From Priapulus caudatus (Eukaryota > Priapulida > Priapulimorpha > Priapulimorphida > Priapulidae): a DNA stretch of 44,266 nucleotides. The notes below the pieces were generated by a model. The model was not told the origin of the DNA, made no database searches, and worked only from the letters and a program-made list of their open reading frames with translations. Below, in pieces: positions 41,107-44,266 of the stretch; position 1 is the stretch's first letter, and every line of letters begins with the position of its first letter. The position numbers were made by a program, and so were the translations under genes. Location: contig NW_014577566.1 of the NCBI RefSeq assembly GCF_000485595.1, positions 23,084 through 67,349 on the forward strand. The letters are read 5' to 3'.

Positions 41107-42868
41107 GGCTGCCCAACATAGTCTGCCCAACAGTGCGGCTGCCCAACATATAGTCTGCCCAACAGTGTGGCTGCCCAACATAGTCTGCCTAACAGTGTGG
41201 CTGCCCAACATAGTCTGCCTAACAGTGTGGCTGCTCATCATATAGTCTGCCTAACAGTGCGGCTGCCCAACATAGTCTGCCTAACAGTGCGGCTGCCCAA
41301 CATAGTCTGCCTAACAGTGCGGCTGCCCAACATAGTCTGCCTAACAGTGCGGCTGCCCAACATAGTCTGCCTAACAGTGTGGCTGCCCAACATAGTCTGC
41401 CTAACAGTGCGGTTGCCCAACATAGTCTGCCTAACAGTGTGGCTGCCCAACATAGTCTGCCTAACAGTGTGGCTGCCCAACATAGTCTGCCTAACAGTGT
41501 GGCTGCCCAACATAGTCTGCCTAACAGTGTGGCTGCCCAACATAGTCTGCCTAACAGTGTGGCTGCCTAACATAATAGTCTGCCCAACCGTGTAGCTGCC
41601 CAACATATAGTCTACCTAACAGTGTGGCTGTCCAACGTAGTCTGCCTAACAGTGTGGCTGCCCAACATGGTCTACCCAACAGTGCGGCTGCCCAACACAG
41701 TCTGCCTAACAGTGTGGCTGCCCAACATGGTCTACCCAACAGTGCGGCTGCCCAACATATAGTCTGCCCAACAGTGTGGCTGCCCAACATGGTCTACCCA
41801 ACAGTGCGGCTGCCCAACATATAGTCTGCCCAACAGTGTGGCTGCCCAACATAGTCTGTCTAACAGTGTGGCTGCTCAACATATAGTCTACCTAACAGTG
41901 CGGCTGCCCAACATGGTCTAGCCAACAGTGCGGCTGTCCAACATATAGTCTGCCCAACAGTGCGGCAACATAGTCTGCCCAACATGATCTGCCCAACATA
42001 GTCTGCCTATCAGTGTGGCTGCCCAACATAGTCTGCCTAACAGTGTGATGCCCAACAGTGTGGCAACATAGTCTACCAAACAGTGCGGCTGCCCAACAGT
42101 GCGGCTGCCCAACAGTGCGGCTGCCCAACAGTGCGGCTGCCCAACAGTGCGGCTGCCCAACATATAGTCTGCCCAACAGTGCGGCTGCCCAACATAGTCT
42201 GCCTAACAGTGCGGCTGCCCAACATAGTTTGCCTAACAGTGCGGCTGCCCAACATAGTCTGGCTAACAGTGCGGCTGCCCAACATAGTCTGCCTAACAGT
42301 GTGGCTGCCCAACATATATTCTGCCTAACAGTGTGGCAACATATTCTGCCCAACATAGTCGGCCCAACCGTGTGGCTGCCCACCATAGTCTGCTCCTCAT
42401 AGTCTGCCTAACAGTATGGCTGCCCAACATGGTCTGCCTAACAGTGTGGCTGCCCAACATATAGTCTACCTAACAGTGCGGCTGCCCAACATGGTCTGCC
42501 TAACAGTGCGGCTGCCCAACATGGTCTGCCTAACAGTGTGGCTGCCCAACATATAGTCTACCTAACAGTGCGGCTGCCCAACATAGTCTACCTAACAGTG
42601 CGGCTGCCCAACATGGTCTGCCTAACAGTGCGGCTGCCCAACATAGTCTACCTAACAGTGCGGCTGCCCAACATGGTCTGCCTAACAGTGCGGCTGCCCA
42701 ACATGGTCTGCCTAACAGTGCGGCTGCCCAACATAGTCTGCCCAACAGTGCGGCTGCTCAACATATAGTCTGCCCAACATTGTCTGCCCAAACTGTGCGG
42801 CGGCTGCCCCACATTTTCTGCCCAACAGTGCGGCTGCCCAACAGTGCGACTGCCCAGCAGTGTGGCTG
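41107..42868. repeat. 30-bp minisatellite, about 57 units
   Basis: The basic unit is AGTCTGCCTAACAGTGYGGC followed by TGCCCAACAT. It has two half-repeats (CTGCC(T/C)AACA) and variants with an extra AT (ACATATAGTC), a GG for AG (CATGGTCT) or a contracted 15-bp AACAGTGCGGCTGCCC (42075-42150). Variants cluster into higher-order blocks. Frames stay open on both strands within blocks (PNSVAAQHSL and similar). There are no spacers, so it is not a CRISPR array. Confidence 0.95.
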
Positions 42869-43140
42869 CCAATGCCAGGGTGGTAGAAATGCAAGTGGCT
42901 CCATCCAGAAAGCCAAGAGATGCTAGCTACCTTGTTAACCATCATAACATGTTAGCACCCGCCTCACCAGGCGAGTTATTTAGACCTACAAGCCGAGTTT
43001 GCCGACCTCCAGACGGGTAAACTCGACACATGGGTCGGGTTTGCCGGCTAGGCGAGTTCACTACAGACCTATATTCACCCTATAATACTCGCAATCCTAA
43101 CATAATTATATATGTTAGTTCCCTGCAGGCTACGACAAGT
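42869..43140. other. Unassigned sequence
   Basis: Contains GGCGAGTT (42971 and 43052) and GCCGAGTTTGCCG/GGGTCGGGTTTGCCGG words in direct repetition; no gene. Confidence 0.4.
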
Positions 43141-43154
43141 CCCCCCCCCCACCA

Positions 43155-43234
<80 letters not shown>
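43155..43234. repeat. (CA)n microsatellite
   Basis: About 40 CA dinucleotides without interruption, preceded by C10 and followed by ACGCAAACGC variants to about 43280. Confidence 0.95.
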
Positions 43235-43237
<3 letters not shown>

Positions 43238-43504
43238 AACGCAAACGCACACGCGCGCACGCACACGCGCACACACACACCAGCCAACGCACGCCCTTTG
43301 CTTTGAGTTAAGCCTTGCTGTTACTTTACACGTGTTTAGCAGCATCCGCGGGGGGGGGAGGTCAGAGGTCAGATCATTAGCGGAGACCCCACACTGCGGG
43401 TGCGGCCGTGCTAACTCGTTATATCCCGCCGTGCGACGTACATGATTCTAACGTTTAGTGCCAGCAAGAGCCGCCGTAAGAATCGTCAAGCTCTGCTCCC
43501 GCTC

Positions 43505-44172
43505 ACCTGCATATAGGCACCCCTGGTCGCTGGTACACACATATAGCCACTCCTGGTCCCTGGCACACGCATGTAGCCACCCTTGGTCCCGGTCACACGC
43601 ATGTAGCCACCCCTGGTCCCGGACACACATGCACATATATCCACCCCTGGTCTCGGGCACACACATATAGCAACTCCTGGTCCCTGGCACACTCATGTAG
43701 CCACCGTTTGTCCCGGTCACACGCATGTAGCCACCCCTGGTCCCGGACACACATGCACATCTAGCCACCTCTGGTCTCGGGCACACACATATAGCCACCC
43801 CTGGTCCCGGTCACACGCATGTAGCCACTCCCTGATCCCGGACACACATGTAGCCACCCCTGGTCCCGGACACACATATATATAGCCACCCTTGGTCCCT
43901 GGCACACGCATGTATAGCCACCCCTGGTCCCGGGCACACACATATAGCCACCCCTGGTCCCGGGCACACGCATATAGCCATCCCTGGTCCCTGGCACACG
44001 CATCTAGCCACCCCTGGTCCCGGGCACACGCATGTATAGCCATCCCTGGTCCCGGGCACACGCATGTATAGCCACCCCTGGTCCCTGGCACACGCATCTA
44101 GCCACCCCTGGTCCCGGGCATATTATAGCCACCCCTGGTCCTGCTCACACACATAGTTACCCCTAGTCTCGT
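43505..44172. repeat. Second 30-bp minisatellite (ATAGCCACCCCTGGTCCCGG...), about 21 units
   Basis: The unit is ATAGCCACCCCTGGTCCCGG followed by GCACACACAT, with variants CATGTAGCC, CTCCTGG, GGTCACACGC and a 34-bp ACACATGCACATATAT form. It is unrelated in sequence to the 41107 array although the unit length is the same. ORFs within are repeat artefacts. Confidence 0.95.
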
Positions 44173-44266
44173 TCCCTATGTCTTTTGATCTATCCCCTCC
44201 GTTTCACTCGCCCTTTCATCTCTCTTTCTCTCTCTCTCTCTTCTCTCATAAAACTAGAAACTGTGT
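44173..44266. other. Terminal unassigned sequence with a CT run
   Basis: CTCTTTCTCTCTCTCTCTCT at about 44221-44241; nothing else seen. Confidence 0.6.

Noticed and set aside
41107-42868. CRISPR-like regular repeats
   Set aside because: Units are contiguous with no unique spacers, and the context is eukaryotic; it is a minisatellite.
43505-44172. CRISPR-like 30-bp repeats and a 126-codon ORF
   Set aside because: Head-to-tail tandem repeat with no spacers; the ORF is a by-product of the 30-bp periodicity.

Overview
The window is nuclear DNA of a multicellular animal, most likely a marine invertebrate such as a sponge, cnidarian or invertebrate deuterostome; I cannot place it more closely. The reasons are spliced exons, non-LTR retrotransposons with apurinic endonuclease and reverse transcriptase, many MITE-like inverted-repeat elements, interstitial TTAGGG arrays and long micro- and minisatellites. 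There are no bacterial operons, CRISPR arrays or rRNA genes.

Layout. 1-3460: AT-rich satellite, a broken LINE (family A, copy 1), its downstream sequence and a hairpin element with telomeric repeats in its loop. 3661-4930: three further inverted-repeat elements. 5018-10107: LINE-A copy 2, interrupted at 6924-10056 by a DNA transposon that carries a FEN1/XPG-like nuclease plus CXC-domain gene. 10108-14205: sequence with no recognised gene, a tandem duplication of about 440 bp, and TTCCCATTTCGCCA minisatellites joined to TTAGGG arrays, ending at a 25-base assembly gap (14206-14230). 14231-17160: mostly unassigned, with weak candidate exons. 17160-19485: an indel-riddled second copy of 1428-3458. 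19926-25560: a second LINE (family B) on the minus strand, decayed and interrupted. 25670-29910: inverted-repeat elements and huge GT/GC-rich microsatellites. 30507-37280: exons of what looks like a CCDC137-type gene on the plus strand. Its last visible intron of about 4.9 kb holds two more relics of the nuclease/CXC family, head to head. 37545-44266: micro- and minisatellites (15-bp and two different 30-bp units) plus a second telomere-cored hairpin element.

The only candidate host gene I can name is the CCDC137-like one; the rest is mobile or tandemly repeated. The most interesting items are: (i) the nuclease/CXC family, with three copies here, one inside a 3.13-kb terminal-inverted-repeat element whose insertion into a LINE can be read exactly (4-bp AACA duplication, LINE frame resuming on the far side); (ii) two unrelated foldback elements that both carry TTAGGG arrays in the loop and are flanked by 10-11 bp target duplications; (iii) paired copies that differ mainly by single-base indels, suggesting unpolished sequence or false duplication around the gap. 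Identifications are from memory of protein families; no search was run.
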